Shown: positions 52,944 to 63,323, numbered from the stretch's first letter. The stretch: DNA of 64,000 nt from Diplonema papillatum (GCA_030068145.1 JAPJBO010000008.1:620001-684000), one strand, 5' to 3'. Program-made: numbers and translations. The notes: generated by a model not told the origin, from the sequence alone.

Positions 52944-54360
52944 GCTCATACCAGCTGGGTGGGGTTGAAACATTTAATCATGTCGCTCAAAAGGCTGATT
53001 GAAATGACAGACGCGCAGGCACCGAAAGATGAGCCCAACAGGAAGCGCGGGAAGTACGCTACATGGAGTGAAAAAGAACTCCTGGAGCTTGGTGCGCTTG
53101 TCGTGACGCTTGGCCCGCGAATGCACTGCAGAAGTGGAACGGCCGTGGGAAGAAAAAGGCGGGAAATGCGACAGCTGGACGGGCGCGTCGGTCGGTAAGC
53201 CGAAAAGAACAGCATCCTGGGCGCTCTTGGAGCTACGCCAGAGTCTCCAGACGAAGAAAAGCCAAAGAGAGGGCGCCCGCCTTGCTTGGGGAAGAAAGAA
53301 AGGGCCATTCTATTGGAGTTGGTCGAACGCAGGCGCTTGCAAGGTGTGGCCATAACCTACTCTTTGGTCAGCCTCCTCGCAAAGACAGTAGCTCGAACCA
53401 CCGAGCTTCGGGTGACTGAAGAGGAGCTTGGCACTGAGCGGGCTCGGAAGTGGTGTCAACAACAGCACAACTACGTGCGTCGGCGACCCACTACCAGCAG
53501 GATTCTGGACAATACACAGACAGAAAACAAGAACGAGCAGATGCGTTCGGACGTGTACAGAATCATGGACGAATACGACATACGGCAAGAGTGTGTGCTG
53601 AACTGTGACCACACAGCAGTGCTGTGCATGCCAAGCCCGAACACGACTCTCGCTCCAAAAGGCTCGCATGACGTGCGAATTGGATACATGGGAGACAAAG
53701 CGCTGCATCACAGCTGTCACTGGAGGAGCAGCCGACGGTACACGTATCCCGTACCAGGTGATATACGCTGGGAAAACAAGTCGCGTGCTACCCCATGTAG
53801 AGGACACCAAAGGATTCCATTCAACTCCAACGCCGAACAAATGGGCCAATGTCGATACCACGCGTGCCTACATCGACAACGTTCTGAAGCCGTTCCGCCT
53901 TCGTCGGATCGCTGAGCTGAGATTGCCGCAGTCGCAGAAGTTCTTTTTGCTCTTGGACCGGTTCAAGGGACAGACGGGTGAAGAAGTCCAGCAGCTCTTG
54001 GAAGAAGCCCACTTCAAGACGTACTACATTCCGGGTGGCTGGACGTCTGTCCTGCAGCCCATGGACTTGACAGTTCACGGCTGAAAGCCAGACTGCGCGA
54101 GAAGTTCACTGAGTGGTACTCAGGGCAACTTTCCTTGGCGCTCCGTAGGGAACGCCGCCGTCGCCAACGTGTTTTGCAGCGACAAGGAAATCCTCAAGCT
54201 GTCGCGGAAGTTGATATTGCACACGGGGCCTTGGGATCTGACGATACACGGACGGTGACACTACGGCCGCTTGTTCTCAAATGGCTGCTGGAGTTTGATC
54301 ACACCGCAGACGATCAATAGAACTGCAGGAAAAGAATGGCTTCCGCTTTCTTTTCCTGCA
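52944..54360 (+). pseudogene. pogo/Tigger-type (DDE_1) transposase, multiply frameshifted
   Basis: Segments in order: LIEMTDAQAPKDEPNRKRGK; a helix-turn-helix-like AILLELVERRRLQGVAITYS; RIMDEYDIRQECVLNCDHTA (first Asp); then, one frame away from about 53697, TAVTGGAADGTRIPYQVIYA, KFFLLLDRFKGQTGEEVQQL (second Asp), TYYIPGGWTSVLQPMDLTVH (P-x-x-[WST]-T-S-x-[LT]-Q-P-x-D), and in yet another frame LKARLREKFTEWYSG and a closing ITPQTINRTAGKEW block. These are the DDE_1 landmarks of pogo, Fot and Tigger elements. At least four frameshifts make it inactive. GC and repeats match its surroundings, so it is old. Confidence 0.75.
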
Positions 54361-54481
54361 GCTTTTCGTCTCGACACACAACGGAGCAGTGTCCGCCTGC
54401 GTTGCTATTGCTTGCCTTGTGGCTGTCACCCAGTTCACACTGTTGAAAACGACGCGCCTCCTTCTGTTGAGGTCATCGTAG

Positions 54482-55168
54482 TTGACAACGCCGATCCGGT
54501 TTTTAGGTGCTGATGTGGACATCGTAGAGCACGATGCACCTCTGGCTGCTGTCGAAACAATGGAAAGTGGCCCCGCACCACCATTTGATCCGGACACAGC
54601 GGAAATAGTCAGTGCGCACTCTGATGTAGGCGTCGACCCTGACGTGGATAACCAGCCAGCTGATCGATCGCCAGTTGCGATAGACGAGTCGCTTCGTGAA
54701 CCTCGCTGCGACAACAGTGTGGAAAACTTTGAAGGTGGCGAAGACACTGATCAATGCGAGTTGGTACCCGAGGCGGAACTTTCAAACGATCCTCTTGTGA
54801 AGATAAAATCGCAGAAGGTTAGTGATCATGACGTCGCAGAAATTATCCGGGCATTCCGTGTTTTGCAGATCGAAGGTGAGGGCGATAGCGACAGTAGCGA
54901 TCAGATGGCGTACGAGGAGACGGAGGACGAGAGCACCACCGATGCAAACAGCGACGAAAATGTGCGTGTTACCTCTTCTCGCACCGCAAAGCTGGAATGC
55001 ACCGAAGAAGGATGCAAACGGGCTATGCGTCGCGTTGTTAAGCCCAAGCAGGGACTGCACTGCTGCGACACAGCAATCCGAACCACGGTCGGTACTCGTC
55101 GTTGTGCACATTGCGACGTAAATTTGTGCGGTGCTTGCGTTGCTGACAAGTTGGCAAACAAAGATTAG
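54482..55168 (+). CDS. Acidic protein with C-terminal zinc-finger, carried by the pogo-like element (228 aa)
   Basis: An unbroken 228-codon frame inside the pogo-like element, after the broken transposase. It is strongly acidic (runs of Asp/Glu/Ser, e.g. GEGDSDSSDQMAYEETEDES) and ends in a Cys pattern: ECTEEGCKR ... LHCCDTA ... RRCAHCDVNLCGACV. The closing C-x-x-C-x-x-x-L-C-x-x-C is like the C-terminal cross-brace finger of PiggyBac transposases. It may be the C-terminal domain of the pogo-like protein joined by frameshift, or a separate gene. The ATG at 54482 is uncertain. Intact length next to a ruined transposase is odd. Confidence 0.45.
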   Translation: MTTPIRFLGADVDIVEHDAPLAAVETMESGPAPPFDPDTAEIVSAHSDVGVDPDVDNQPADRSPVAIDESLREPRCDNSVENFEGGEDTDQCELVPEAELSNDPLVKIKSQKVSDHDVAEIIRAFRVLQIEGEGDSDSSDQMAYEETEDESTTDANSDENVRVTSSRTAKLECTEEGCKRAMRRVVKPKQGLHCCDTAIRTTVGTRRCAHCDVNLCGACVADKLANKD

Positions 55169-55639
55169 TTATTGGTACCTTCACTCCGCGTCGCTGTGCT
55201 CACTGATTAGATCTGTAGCCTGCTTTTCATTGGGTATGGTCACTGTTCAGTCTCAAAAATCGTCATCTGCGACGAGCACCTGTGTTTCGTGTGGGCTACA
55301 GCACATTTACCTCCTCTCTGATCTTTTGCAGCTGGCACACTCCTCAAGGATTTCCTACAAAGCAGGTGCTTCGTTTGTGCGTGCCGGGTGATCGTTTTCC
55401 CACTTGTATTTACCCTGTGTTTATTCAGGTAAGGAATTCTGATCACCCACCAAAACACGCTGCTGCTCTTTTTCCACGTTCTCCTATACTCCTTTGGCTT
55501 TATTTCACACGGCATCCAACGAAACTAGTGTTGCCGGAAAAATACTTGGACCGGAAATTCTTTGGACTTTTCGGGGGTTTGAAAAAAATATTTGGACTTT
55601 TTTCCGGTCAAACATTTTTCCGAACACGGTATACAAAAA

Positions 55640-56240
55640 AAAAGAAGCCACAGACCGCGTCTGCGTCTAGGAACAGGACAACATCGAACGACGAAGCCAA
55701 AATGACCGCAGGCTTCAGCGCAAACATCTCCCTGTGCGTGGTTTGAATGCGTAACAGTGTCGGTCAGGGCCGCAAAGTAGCGCGGAGTCCCCCAGGGAGG
55801 ACACGTTGCCAGGGGTATTATGACCCTACAAGGACCCCAGCCTGAGTAAGGCAACCTAGAAGGAGGACCCCAAAATGACTCTAAAAGGACCCTGAAAAAG
55901 AACCCAGCGGGCTCACCTCTATTGAGCCGGTCCATCCCTTCTTGATAGACCGTGATAGACCGAAGAATACAGCACCGAATTCGATGCAGCTCTAGGGACT
56001 AGGGATGGACCTGATAGACCGTGGTGGACCGTGAAACACTGTGATAAACAGCGGCAGGCGCTTCGATGCAGGTTCAAGAGATAGGGACGGACCGGCTCAT
56101 CTATGTCCTTTCCCGCAACCTTGGCACCACTTTGTTCGGAAAAGAGTTCCGTTTTCATCTCCTCTTTTCCGAATCTTGAGGTATTCCACCGGCAAATGTG
56201 GAGCACTGCGTATCGCAGACCTCTGCGCGTCTACAGACAC
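55640..56240. other. No gene; decayed repeat
   Basis: 55960-56100 has two diverged GATGCAG(C/G)T(C/T)(C/T)A...AGGGA(T/C)GGACC blocks also found at 21875-21915. Otherwise featureless. Confidence 0.3.
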
Positions 56241-56840
56241 CGCTGCCCAAAATACTCGAGGGACTGCCTTGTGCTCATCTTTCGAAGGAGGCTAGAGGGG
56301 GAGAAAACAATACAACTACAAAGTGGGTCTTTTTTGTTGAACGCTTACGCCCGCCACTAAACCCAGATTCACCTGTGTTTCGTGTGGGCTGCAGCACATT
56401 TACCTCCTTTGATCTATCGCAACTGGCAGTCTCCTCAAGCATTTCCTACAAAGCAGGTGCTTATACAAAAAAAATACTCGAGGGGCTGCCTTGTGCTTAC
56501 TCCGAAGGAGGCTAGAGGGGGAGAAACAATACAACTACAAAGTGGGTCTTTTTTGTTGAACGCTTACGCCCGCCACTGAACCCAGATTCACCTGTGTGTT
56601 CGTGTGGGCTACAGCACATTTACCTCCTCTCTGATCTTTTGCAGCTGGCACGCTCCTCAAGGATTTCCTACAAAGCAGGTGCTTCGTTTGTGCGTGCCGG
56701 GTGATCGTTTTCCCACTTGTATTTACCCTGTGTTTATTCAGGTAAGGAATTCTGATCACCCACCAAAACACGCTGCCTACGTCTTTTTAGCCTGCACAAT
56801 ACAATGAAGGGCAACGCGCAAGATTGTTCGTACTTAAAAA
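56240..56840. repeat. Two tandem 210-bp repeats plus flanking repeat
   Basis: Copies 56250-56467 and 56475-56690 of the 16610-17125 family, then 56695-56840, a near-duplicate of 55385-55470 and 42185-42285. Confidence 0.75.
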
Positions 56841-56865
56841 GATCCCGAAAGAGACAAGATACGCA

Positions 56866-56987
56866 GCAGACGTTGTGGTCTTCGACTCCGCGTGCTTCGG
56901 TAGCGTGCGAAGAATGATGCCAAGCCGCTCGATGCCGTCGGTGAAAACTTCTTCCATGTGCGTTTCCTCGTCTCCGGTCCGCCATAT
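56866..56987 (-). CDS. Candidate internal exon (weak)
   Basis: After an acceptor CGCAAACAG (56988-56996) the minus strand reads IWRTGDEETHMEEVFTDGIE and RLGIILRTLPKHAESKTT in phase 0, coding-like in composition, with a possible GTATCT donor near 56864. It has the right strand and phase to belong to the GT71-like gene, but its sequence does not clearly match the family block expected there (LR-x-x-x-x-LPVE). Confidence 0.25.
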
Positions 56988-57099
56988 CTGTTTGCGGGGG
57001 ATAGCTTCTTGAGTTCAACGAGCGCGTGGTGGCTTGCAGGGGGGAGCCCGTATACCGCGAGAGTAGGAGAAAATGTGAAAACGGGTTTTTGCCTACAGG

Positions 57100-57300
57100 C
57101 TTTTCGTGGTATTTTGCAAATGCTTTGAGCTATCTTTGTGTCTGTGCTTTCAGTCGTCTTCTTCACCATGGTTAAGTGCGCAAATGGCGTCAGCCGAAGC
57201 TGGTAAAGCTTCGGCGCCGCCCACGTTATGTTTGTTTAACAGCGGCTGCCAAACATCCCGTGACACCGCGCAAGGTGGTAGAACGCTCTTTTGTTTGAAA
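57100..57300. repeat. Dispersed repeat
   Basis: Inverted copy of 27895-28070: GCGCAAATGGCGTCAGCCGA, GTTTAACAGCGGCTGCCAAA. Confidence 0.7.
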
Positions 57301-57604
57301 AAAGAAAGGAAACTAGAGAGACGCGCATGAATGGGCCAACAAGATTCCTTCTGTCCCTACTTACTAAAACACGAAACAGCAGCCAAGGGAACGGACTTGA
57401 AACTGTCAGCGGGGAAAGAAGACCCTTTTGAGTTTGACTCCTGTCTGACCTTTGTGCAGGAGGTGTAGAATAGATGTGTGGCGCGCAACAATGAAACACC
57501 ACTACTCTTATTGTCGCTTTACGTATCCAATGATGGGAAGACGGCAGCTGCTCCCTTGTGGGGGTTAGGGTCTTCGGATCCGTAGCGTATTCGTTTCCAG
57601 CTCT

Positions 57605-57800
57605 CACTTATCGGCATGCTGATAGACTGTGCCCCAGTTGACTTCATCCTCGAGAATATCAGTCCGAGTAATTCCAACCATTTTTGTTTGAACGTGCCGG
57701 GGGAGGATTAGCCTGCTAGTGAATGACAGTGAATGAATGTGTTCGTTAGGCTAATCTTCTCCCAAACACGCTGCCAGCGTTCTCTTTCGTGTTTACAACG
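57605..57800 (-). pseudogene. YR retroelement 5' remnant: gag start plus terminal repeat (family 1)
   Basis: Minus strand: terminal repeat at 57685-57800, then an ATG at about 57684 reading MVGITRTDILEDEVNWGTV, close to MALTRTDILEGEVEWGAI of 6309-7289. The gag frame ends after ~25 codons at a TAA near 57605. Shows that this terminal repeat belongs directly before gag. Confidence 0.7.
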
Positions 57801-57917
57801 CATAGTTTCTACGAAATAAATGGCGGACCTCGACGGGGACATTCGAATGGAAGTGCTCTCGCAAGAACGAGACCGTGGCAATGGCCTGTGGCAAGGTACC
57901 CGACGATCCGGCCATGC

Positions 57918-58190
57918 TGTGTGGGGATGTGTGAGTGCAAATGGCGTCAACTATCTAGCAGTAACTTGCTGAGTGGATGTGCGAGTGCAAATGGCATCAC
58001 CTGTCTAGGAATTTTCTGCGTGGACGTGCGAGTGCAAATGGCTAACTTGCTGTGTGGATGTGTGAGTGCAACAAATGGCGTCAACTGGCTAGTAACTTGC
58101 TGAGTGGATGTGCGAGCGCAAATGGCGTCACCTATCTAGTAATTTGCTGCGTGGACGTGTGAGTGCAAATGGCGTCAACTAGGTAGTAAC
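57918..58190. repeat. ~53-bp minisatellite, five to six units
   Basis: Unit GTGGATGTGCGAGTGCAAAT, GGCGTCAC(C)TATCTAGTAA, CTTGCT; units differ by small indels. Confidence 0.85.
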
Positions 58191-58202
58191 AAGCTCGTAC
58201 AA

Positions 58203-58340
58203 TTAAGAGAGAGAGAGAGACGAGTTAGAGTGCTGGGACCATCTTTCTGGGGAGTATCCGGTCGCCCCACTACTGTCCCGTACTACTTCGGCGGGCGTAA
58301 GTCGTTACGTCGTGGGCGCGGTGCGAGCTGCGGCCCTGTC
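58203..58340. repeat. GAGAGA-CGAGTTAGAGT repeat, copy 2
   Basis: See 51979-52110; longest match is with 63748-63870. Confidence 0.7.
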
Positions 58341-58618
58341 ATAGATGATGATTGCACCGATGGTGACGCAGCCGGGGGCGTTCTGACCGACGGGCGAGAC
58401 CGCCTGGCAGGCGTGTGTCGACACGTTGTGTCGCGGGCTCTCCTTCTCTTGGCAATAGCCCACCTAGCATCTTGACGGAGAATCTCAACTCCCACTGAAC
58501 AAAGGATACGTCGTGCGGATACTCACGGCATCGTTCCATCTGCTACGGGCGCAAACTGTTTCCAGCTTGCCCAACATCAAGATGGATCGGAACCTGAATT
58601 CTCGCTTTGTGTACTCAC

Positions 58619-59167
58619 AACGCGGGCGGTCTCTCCCTCGGGTGCTTCAACACGAGACAAGGGCGCGTATTCGTTAAGAATGCAAGGGGCATACATGACG
58701 ATGCCTTTGCCGCACCATTGGTCGGAAACGTCGGAAAGAGGCGGAAGACTCTTTGCAAACTCTTTGTACTGGGTCAACGTGTCCTTGGTGGGCGGCAGCT
58801 TCAGGGACAGCGAGGCTAAGGTTTCGATGATGTCGACGCCCCCCGATCCCGCCTGCTGGGATTTAGCGTGGCTGGCGGACATGTAGTCCTCGGCCTGCTC
58901 CTTGCAGGCGACGTCGCACGACAGCCGCTTGCACCTAATGTGGTACTTTGTTTTGCCGCTGGACCCTCGACACAGGCACGCCGCGGTTTCAACCAGTGTG
59001 CTGCAAGTGGCGTCGGGTATCGGGTCTCCGTTGCACGTCTTTGCCTCCTCCACGCCCTCGCATGTTTGATCAACGGACATCGTTTGTCGCTGGTCCACCG
59101 CGTGCAAGACACGCGCGATACCTGTGCGACCCACGTGCACTGCGCACCTGCCGTCCGTTGTCACATC
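58619..59167 (-). CDS. GT71-like gene, Cys-rich stem and start of catalytic domain (exon)
   Basis: Acceptor CTACGCAG just before 59167 and a strong GTGAGT donor at 58618 give exactly 183 codons, phase 0 on both sides. First residues DVTTDGRCAVHVGRTG; eleven cysteines in between (DQTCEGVEE, KTCNGD, TAACLCRGSS, IRCKRLSCDVAC); then WCGKGIVMYAPCILN. W-x-G-[KR]-GIV is how GT71 catalytic domains begin, which links this exon to 42347-42991. An alternative donor GTATGC at 58694 would end the exon right after GKGIV. The Cys-rich part is extracellular in type but unnamed. Confidence 0.5.
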
Positions 59168-59702
59168 CTGCGTAGAGAATTAGAGTGTCCTTCTCTTGTT
59201 TCCGACGATAAACGTCGCCCGTTTCCCTGTTGACCCCATTTTTGGAAAACATGGAGAATTTTCCTCGAAACAAATGTGTGCCCTTATATCCCGTTCGGGA
59301 TATAAGGGCACAAACTTGTTGGTGAGTGAAATATGCAGTGGCTTCACATTACTTCGCTTTTGTGTTCCAACGACGTGCGTCAGTATCTCAACGTACGTGT
59401 ATGCGTGAAAGAGACATCTTTGGATCTTCAGTATGATGCTGTATGTAAGGGGGCAAATACAATACAAACACAATCTGATTTGTTCTTCGCTTACACCACC
59501 GTGTGTTGTTTTCGCACTCAGGACTTTTGACCTGTTGTGTTTGTGTGCTTTGTCGTGTAGGGGTAGACCCGCATGACCCCACGTCCGTTCAACACGTGGT
59601 TCCGTAGTTACAGCACTTGGGATCCCTTCTGTTCTTTGTCGGGCAGCATCGCCGAGCATTTCCTTTCGAGCTGGCGCTTATGTAAAAGTAAAAGGAGCGT
59701 AC
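59168..59702 (-). other. Inferred intron of the GT71-like gene
   Basis: GTACGC donor at 59702 to CTACGCAG acceptor at 59168, phase 0. AT-rich; 59280-59315 has a short CCTTATATCCCGTTCGGGAT palindrome. No gene inside. Confidence 0.35.
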
Positions 59703-60051
59703 CGTGTGGCGAGCTCGTCCGTGGCGGAACGGGAAGACGCACCGCTGGCCCGACCGCGTCATGCGGAGCGCGTTCTCGTTGCGCACGGCGCACCGCCGGA
59801 AGCCGTTCGCGCCCGGGACGGGCAGCACTTGCTTGCGCGCAACCGCCCCGGTCCCGGAAATTTCGCCCGCGCTGCCGGAGGGCGGCTGCTGCTGCTGCTG
59901 CTGCTCATTCAGCTGCTGCTGCTGCTGCTCATTCATCTGCTCCTGCTGCTGCTGCTGCAGCTGCTGCTGCTGCTGCTGCGGCTGCTCGGGGTGCTTCGGG
60001 TCCGCAACGTGGGAGGCATCCTCTCCTCCCTCCTCGCCTGCTCGCCCACTC
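59703..60051 (-). CDS. GT71-like gene, Gln-rich stem exon (tentative)
   Basis: Acceptor CGGCAG before 60051 and GTACGC donor at 59702, phase 0. Encodes SGRAGEEGGEDASHVADPKH, two to four Gln runs from a CTG/CAG tract (59889-59987), then GQRCVFPFRHGRARHT. Joined to DVTTDGRCAV of the next exon the junction resembles a fibronectin type II module (C-x-FPF ... H-T-x-x-TTDGR ... C-A), which supports the splice. Low complexity makes independent proof difficult. Confidence 0.4.
59885..59990. repeat. CTG/CAG trinucleotide tract
   Basis: Runs of GCTGCTGCTG with CATTCAGCTG and CTCCTG interruptions; reads as Gln on the minus strand inside the exon above. Confidence 0.95.
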
Positions 60052-60089
60052 TGCCGGTTGGTGATTGTTTGAGCACACGAATCCAGCGC

Positions 60090-60290
60090 TAATTTGTGGA
60101 TGAGAAGGTCGGTATTTTTGAAATGTCTCCGGTCGACCGTAGGGGCTTGGGTAAGGAAGGGGGGTTGAGAGGGTTGAAAAGGCGTGTGCTTGCTTGTACG
60201 TGCCGGAAAAGTGAGAGGGTGCAGCTCGTTTCGGGTGATGTCTCGCTCCGTTGTGAAACCTTGTGAAGTCCCCTAACGCGTTCGGGCCGG
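60090..60290. repeat. Dispersed repeat, copy 1
   Basis: GGATGAGAAGGTCGGTATTT ... GGTGCAGCTCGTTTCGGGTG ... TTGTGAAACCTTGTGAAGTC. Copy 2 at 61150-61305. Confidence 0.8.
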
Positions 60291-61495
60291 GAAGCTCGGG
60301 ATATCGACGTCTCCGCGGGACCTTTGTTGAACGGGTTTTCTTGGAACAAGTAAGGGCTGGGTTGTTTCTTTGGCGTACACTTTCATTGTGAGTGATGACT
60401 AGGGCTAGTCATGTTCGGGAGTGTTTGTAACCGGTCACGTCAAGGACCCGCACCTGACCCGCGTCGGGTGGCACAAACCGAAGAAGCCCGTGCGGCAGGG
60501 TGTGGAGACGAGGTGATGCAAGACGAAGGGGAAGCGCGAAGCGGCCAGCCCGGACGGACCAACAAGACGCAAGACCAGGCGACCAAGAGAAGGAGGGGGA
60601 CGCGTAAGTAGCCTCGAACTAGTTTGATGGACCTTTTTCTTCGGAGGGGCTCACGCACTCAAAGTTCGACTTATACGCACCGGACCCGCACACTCACCTA
60701 AGCCAGGTGCCACGATCATCATCAGGACGTTTTATTCCGCACTAGATGTTCAACCCATGTAATCCAGTCAAAGAGGGGACAGCAGAAGCATTAACAAAGA
60801 AGGAAGAGAGAACGATTCTGTCGAGTGTGCTGGGGAGACACGCTTCTGTCGGTCCTGTGATGTGCACGGGGCCACCCCCCCTCCCTTTGCGGTCTTCCAG
60901 CACAGCGGGCTGTGGTTCGGTCTGCAGCACTGCGAGCTGCGGGTACGTTCTGCAGCACTGCGGGCTGCTGCAGCACTGTAGGCTGCCTTCTCAGCTCAGC
61001 GGGCTGAGGTTTTACAGCGCAGCGGGCTGTCTTCCCGGTACAGCGAGTTGTCTTCCCGGCACAGCGGGCTGTCTTCCCGGCACAGCGGGCCGAGGCTTTC
61101 GTTTGCCATTACCAGCATCAGCGGGCTGGCGTGCCTGTACTTCTTAGCGTTATTTGTGGATTAGAAGGTCGGTATTTTAAAGTCTCCGGTTGACCGCAGA
61201 GGCTAGGGTATGGAGGGGGGGTTGAGAAAAGTAAGAGGGTGCAGCTCGTTTCGGGTGATGTGTCACTCCGTTGTGAAACCTTGTAAAGTCCCCTAACGCG
61301 CTTAGAGGGTGTTTGGGATTGGGTAGGGTGTGGTCGTTCTGCTACGGCGTGAAAAGCCAGGAAGCTTCGACGCTAATCTTCTTGTTCGGATACTAAACTA
61401 CACACAAAAAGCTCGCTGTGGCTCGGTTTTTGCTTCTTCAGAACCTGCGTGTCTGCGGACAAGACAGCGGTGTGAGTCTGGTAGGGTGTGGATGG
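60291..61495. other. Intron interior of GT71-like gene with repeats
   Basis: 60545-60680 single unit of the 21962-22495 repeat; 60825-60890 shared with 10850-10910; 60900-61100 a loose CACAGCGGGCTGTCTTCCCG minisatellite; 61150-61305 copy 2 of the repeat above. No gene. Confidence 0.5.
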
Positions 61496-61720
61496 GCGAC
61501 AACGGAATACTTTTGAGGGGCTGCGTTGTGCTTACTTCGAAGGAGGCTGGAGGGGGGGAAACAATCCAACTACAGAGTGAGCGGTCTTTTTTGGTCGAAA
61601 GCTGATTACCGTGTGTTATTTTCTCACTCAGGACTTTGGCCTGTTGTGATGGTGCGCCTTGTCGTGAAGGGGGTCGCCCGCATGACCTCACGTCCGTTCA
61701 ACACGTGGTTGGTAGGTACA
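61495..61720. repeat. 210-bp repeat fragment and a 50-bp duplicate
   Basis: 61497-61600 belongs to the 16610-17125 family; 61605-61715 (GTGTGTTATTTTCTCACTCA, CGTCCGTTCAACACGTGGTT) repeats 59500-59605. Confidence 0.6.
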
Positions 61721-61774
61721 GCACTTGGGATGCTTAGATTATTTTTCTGTGGCCCTGGGCCGCCCCACGTGCAT

Positions 61775-62378
61775 AGGGGTTGCCATGTAGCCCGTATCGG
61801 TCTAAGTCAGCACTGTTACTTTCATGGGATGTTCACCGGGGAAAACTTAGTTTAATGTTTAGGCAGAATACTGCCTCGCACACATGTTTGATGCTAGCAT
61901 CAAGTCTTCGTCGAAGAAAGTGTAAAATACAATAGGGGAAAGGGAAAAAAGGGTCGCGGGGAGTGTAAGACTCCGCAGGTAGGGTCTAGAACCTTGAGGG
62001 ACTATTCCTCTTTATTCTTTTTTTCACCGCGGTGTTGAGCAGGGGTTGCCATGTAGCCCGTATCGGTCCAAGTCAACACTGTTACGTTCATGGGATGTTC
62101 ACCGGGGAAAACTTAGTTTAATGTTTAGGCAGAATACTGCCTCGCACACATGTTTGATGCTAGCATCAAGTCTTCGTCGAAGAAAGTGTAAAATACAATA
62201 GGGGAAAGGGAAAAAGGGTCGCGGGGAGTGTAAGACTCCGCAGGTAGGGTCTAGAACCTTGAGGGACTATTCCTCTTTATTCTTTTTTTCACCGCGGTGT
62301 TGAGCAGGGGTTGCCATGTAGCCCGTATCGGTCTAAGTCAACGCTGTTACTTTCATGGGATGTTCACCGGGGAAGGGT
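61775..62378. repeat. 266-bp tandem repeat, 2.3 copies
   Basis: AGGGGTTGCCATGTAGCCCG starts at 61775, 62041 and 62306 (periods 266 and 265). Copies are almost identical. Each contains palindromes GATGCTAGCATC and GGCAGAATACTGCC. No ORF; no snRNA or 5S RNA recognised. Confidence 0.9.
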
Positions 62379-62437
62379 CCGACCTAACCGGTAGTCACAC
62401 CAACGTCGAAAAGACAGTAAAGGGGGATTGAAAGAAC

Positions 62438-62793
62438 GTGCTTCAACACCGCACTGGTCCCGTCTGCGCCGTGTTTCGGTCCTTTAAGCCAACGGACACA
62501 TAAGGCGGACCACCATCAGCGCGGAACCTGAGTGTCTGCAGACAGGGGTGTGAGTCTGGTTTGTCAGGCGGCTGTTCGTAGCAGGACCACCCGTGCTACT
62601 AGAGCACAGGCGAATCCGTCACGGGGAGAAGGCCCCTGCAACCGTGTCTGAGAAATCAGTTAAAAAACTCAGGGCACTCGCCCTGGTTGTGACTGCGACT
62701 CGCTAGGCAGCACTGACTTGTCTTCTTTTTACGGTGGCAATCTGCGAAGTAAACTCCGCAGAGCACAGTGGACATGGGGTTGCCGTGTGCAGC
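62438..62793. repeat. ~360-bp dispersed repeat, copy 2
   Basis: Same orientation as 17335-17702. Confidence 0.8.
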
Positions 62794-62981
62794 ACCAATG
62801 GTGGAAGTACCAAAAGGAAAAAGAGTGCGAGGAAGTAAACCTGCGTAACAGCAACGTCGAAAAGGGGGAGGGGGAAAGAAGATAGAAAATGGGTGGGATT
62901 GAACAGCAGCTTTTGTCCAATCTTTCCTTCCAAGCCGGACGCTTATGCAAAAAGATTATGACGAGGGAAGGTGGCTGGTAC

Positions 62982-63323
62982 CTGGCGCTGCGCTGCTTGC
63001 TGCGCCTCCGATGAGAGAGAGCTCGTATGCCGCTGTGGCTTCACGCTCGGCCGCACCCAGTTGTCAGGGAGCACGGCGTCGTCTCTGCTGTCGACGACAC
63101 CGGCGTTGATGATGTTGTTGTTGTTGTTGTTGTTGTTGTTCTTGTGGTTGAAGTTGTTGGCGTTGTCGTTCCTGCTGCGCGTTTGGCGTTGCATACGGTC
63201 CGCGTGAGTCACTCGGCTCCGGGACAGCATGGACTGATGCGACACGTGGATCAGAATAATGGTCGAGACCACCACGGCGACGAGGAGCTGTCGTTGGTGC
63301 AAGTTTGTGTGCGGGCATGCCAA
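62982..63323 (-). CDS. GT71-like gene, N-terminal exon with membrane anchor (tentative)
   Basis: Minus frame LHQRQLLVAVVVSTIILIHV gives one membrane segment near the N-terminus, followed by a basic Ser/Arg-rich part, an Asn run from a TTG tract (63111-63140), and a hydrophilic stem (DNWVRPSVKPQRHTSSLSSE) to a GTACCA donor at 62981, phase 0. A type II anchor plus low-complexity stem is the usual N-terminus of a Golgi glycosyltransferase. The only ATG in frame is after the membrane segment; a non-ATG start or an upstream exon is needed, so the start is unsolved. An overlapping frame from an ATG at 63348 reads through the tract as Gln and is the alternative. Confidence 0.35.
63111..63140. repeat. 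(TTG)n microsatellite
   Basis: Ten perfect trinucleotide units inside the exon above. Confidence 0.95.

Larger units (their letters stand above)
52611..55630. mobile_element. pogo-like DNA transposon, ~3.0 kb
   Basis: Left end ACCGTGTTCGGAAAAATATT then GGACCGG; the right end, read inverted, is ACCGTGTTCGGAAAAATGTT then TGACCGG. Both ends also carry internal fold-back copies of the GGACCGGAAA word (52630-52700; 55534-55623). A TA follows the right end (55631), as expected for Tc1/mariner-pogo insertion, but the left flank reads CA. Encloses the broken transposase and the acidic/zinc ORF. Confidence 0.6.
42992..58618 (-). other. Inferred long intron region(s) of the GT71-like gene, TE-filled
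   Basis: Lies between the last exon and the exon at 58619-59167, both on the minus strand and both in phase 0. At least one more exon (about 100 residues with the DxD motif) should be inside; a coding-looking phase-0 stretch at 56866-56987 is a weak candidate. The region is made of LINE, MULE, pogo-like and satellite sequence plus two gene-like copies. Confidence 0.4.
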
